From: Antarcticimicrobium luteum
Lineage (GTDB): Bacteria > Pseudomonadota > Alphaproteobacteria > Rhodobacterales > Rhodobacteraceae
Length of the DNA stretch: 64,000 nt
Direction: 5' to 3'
Assembly: GCF_004358185.1 (NCBI RefSeq)
Contig: NZ_SMUV01000067.1
Span: 98,787 to 162,786 of the forward strand
Of this stretch, positions 63,736-64,000 are shown in pieces. The first letter of the stretch is position 1. Every line of letters starts with the position of its first letter. The translations under genes and the position numbers were made by a program. The notes under the pieces are model-generated. The model saw nothing but the letters and a program-made list of their open reading frames with translations, did not search any database and was not told the DNA's origin.

Positions 63736-64000
63736 TTTGCGCCTGACAAGGCGGCGCGCGATTCCCGCGAGTCAGGGCGGCCCCGAGGGGGTGACTCGGA
63801 AGTGTGCCCGGCCAGTCTTGTTGCTCTGCCCCAGCGAAACACCACATGTAGTCGGCGAGTCTTTTCGGGCGGCGGAGTAGGGCGCGTGATTCCGATCTGA
63901 ACATGCTGCCAAGGCAGAGGGGCACTGCGGCTCCTGCTGGGGTCTTCACTTTTAAAGCGTTGAAAACAGGTTGTTTTCTGTGTTTTTGAAAAAAAGATGG
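63736..64000. other. Gene-free right end of window
   Basis: No gene is seen in the last 265 bases. A CGAGTCA/TGACTCG inverted repeat (63768-63774 with 63792-63798) lies after msrQ and could act as a weak terminator. A perfect GAAAACA-GGT-TGTTTTC palindrome (63962-63978) sits in a notably A+T-rich tail, which may be the promoter or operator of a gene beyond the window. Confidence 0.5.

Noticed and set aside
1..64000. CRISPR arrays, insertion sequences, prophage or plasmid origins
   Set aside because: No regularly spaced repeats, transposase or integrase motifs, phage structural genes or iteron clusters were seen.

Overview
The window reads as chromosomal DNA of a marine-type alphaproteobacterium of the Rhodobacteraceae (roseobacter/Rhodovulum-like). 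The reasons are its very high GC content, its tightly packed genes with many 4-base ATGA overlaps, and several gene sets typical of that family: rsmB-like/heparinase/purH/lspA/DUF3035/M16 pair, deoC next to a two-domain ALDH16-type aldehyde dehydrogenase, a DUF1674 protein, RTX calcium-binding proteins, and msrP-msrQ. I see no insertion sequence, prophage, CRISPR array or rRNA. There is one tRNA (tRNA-Val, GAC anticodon).

Layout. 1-3.7 kb (minus): a partial RTX protein, a DUF1643 protein, truB, a DUF2233 secreted protein and rbfA. 3.8-13.8 kb (mostly plus): dapB, then (after a minus-strand DUF1674/SdhAF4 gene) an rRNA m5C methyltransferase, a heparinase II/III-like protein, purH, lspA, a BamF-like lipoprotein and an active/inactive pair of M16 peptidases. 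13.9-18.9 kb (minus): deoC, ALDH16, a polysaccharide deacetylase and a family-2 glycosyltransferase in one transcription direction. 19-23 kb (plus): a four-gene Mn/Zn-type ABC importer preceded by two near-identical palindromes placed on its promoter. 23-28.5 kb (plus): mutL, rmuC, a membrane class III cyclase, a non-coding repeat element and a DUF3775 gene.

28.7-31.9 kb (minus) is a lysine/saccharopine operon (two separate dehydrogenases with a single-PQ-loop membrane protein between them, plus a histidine-phosphatase-fold gene), with an M20 carbamoylase-type amidohydrolase running the other way, then a DUF1330 gene and a divergent LysR regulator. 34.5-46.2 kb is the largest functional block. 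A response regulator and a hybrid PAS histidine kinase (minus) stand back to back with an operon (plus) encoding an acyl-CoA synthetase, a complete LIV-type ABC importer (two ATPases, two permeases, a binding protein, and a small extra membrane protein between the permeases) and a PaaK-like adenylate-forming protein that has lost the usual phosphate-binding loop. This looks like a sensed, imported and CoA-activated carboxylic acid whose identity the sequence does not give.

46.4-50.5 kb: a small secreted PEBP-like protein, a ferric iron ABC permease and its convergent binding protein (no ATPase in the window), ribosomal protein L36 and tRNA-Val. 50.7-55 kb: N-formylglutamate amidohydrolase, a DinB polymerase with an N-terminal zinc-ribbon-like segment, a Nudix hydrolase, a 460-base highly structured non-coding stretch, pyrF and a small unknown gene. 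55.2-63.7 kb: clpB, a second RTX protein with 28 uninterrupted nonapeptides, a DUF302 protein, an FMN-dependent glutamate-synthase-like protein and msrP-msrQ.

The most unusual items are (1) a dispersed non-coding repeat: one copy has long terminal inverted repeats at 27.9-28.1 kb, a collinear 90-base relative lies at 53.6 kb and a partial inverted copy at 13.8 kb; (2) mutually exclusive hairpins and twin palindromes around the 53.6 kb copy; (3) the PaaK-like protein without its P-loop in the transporter operon; and (4) the PQ-loop protein inside the lysine operon. All calls come from reading the sequence. No database search was run.
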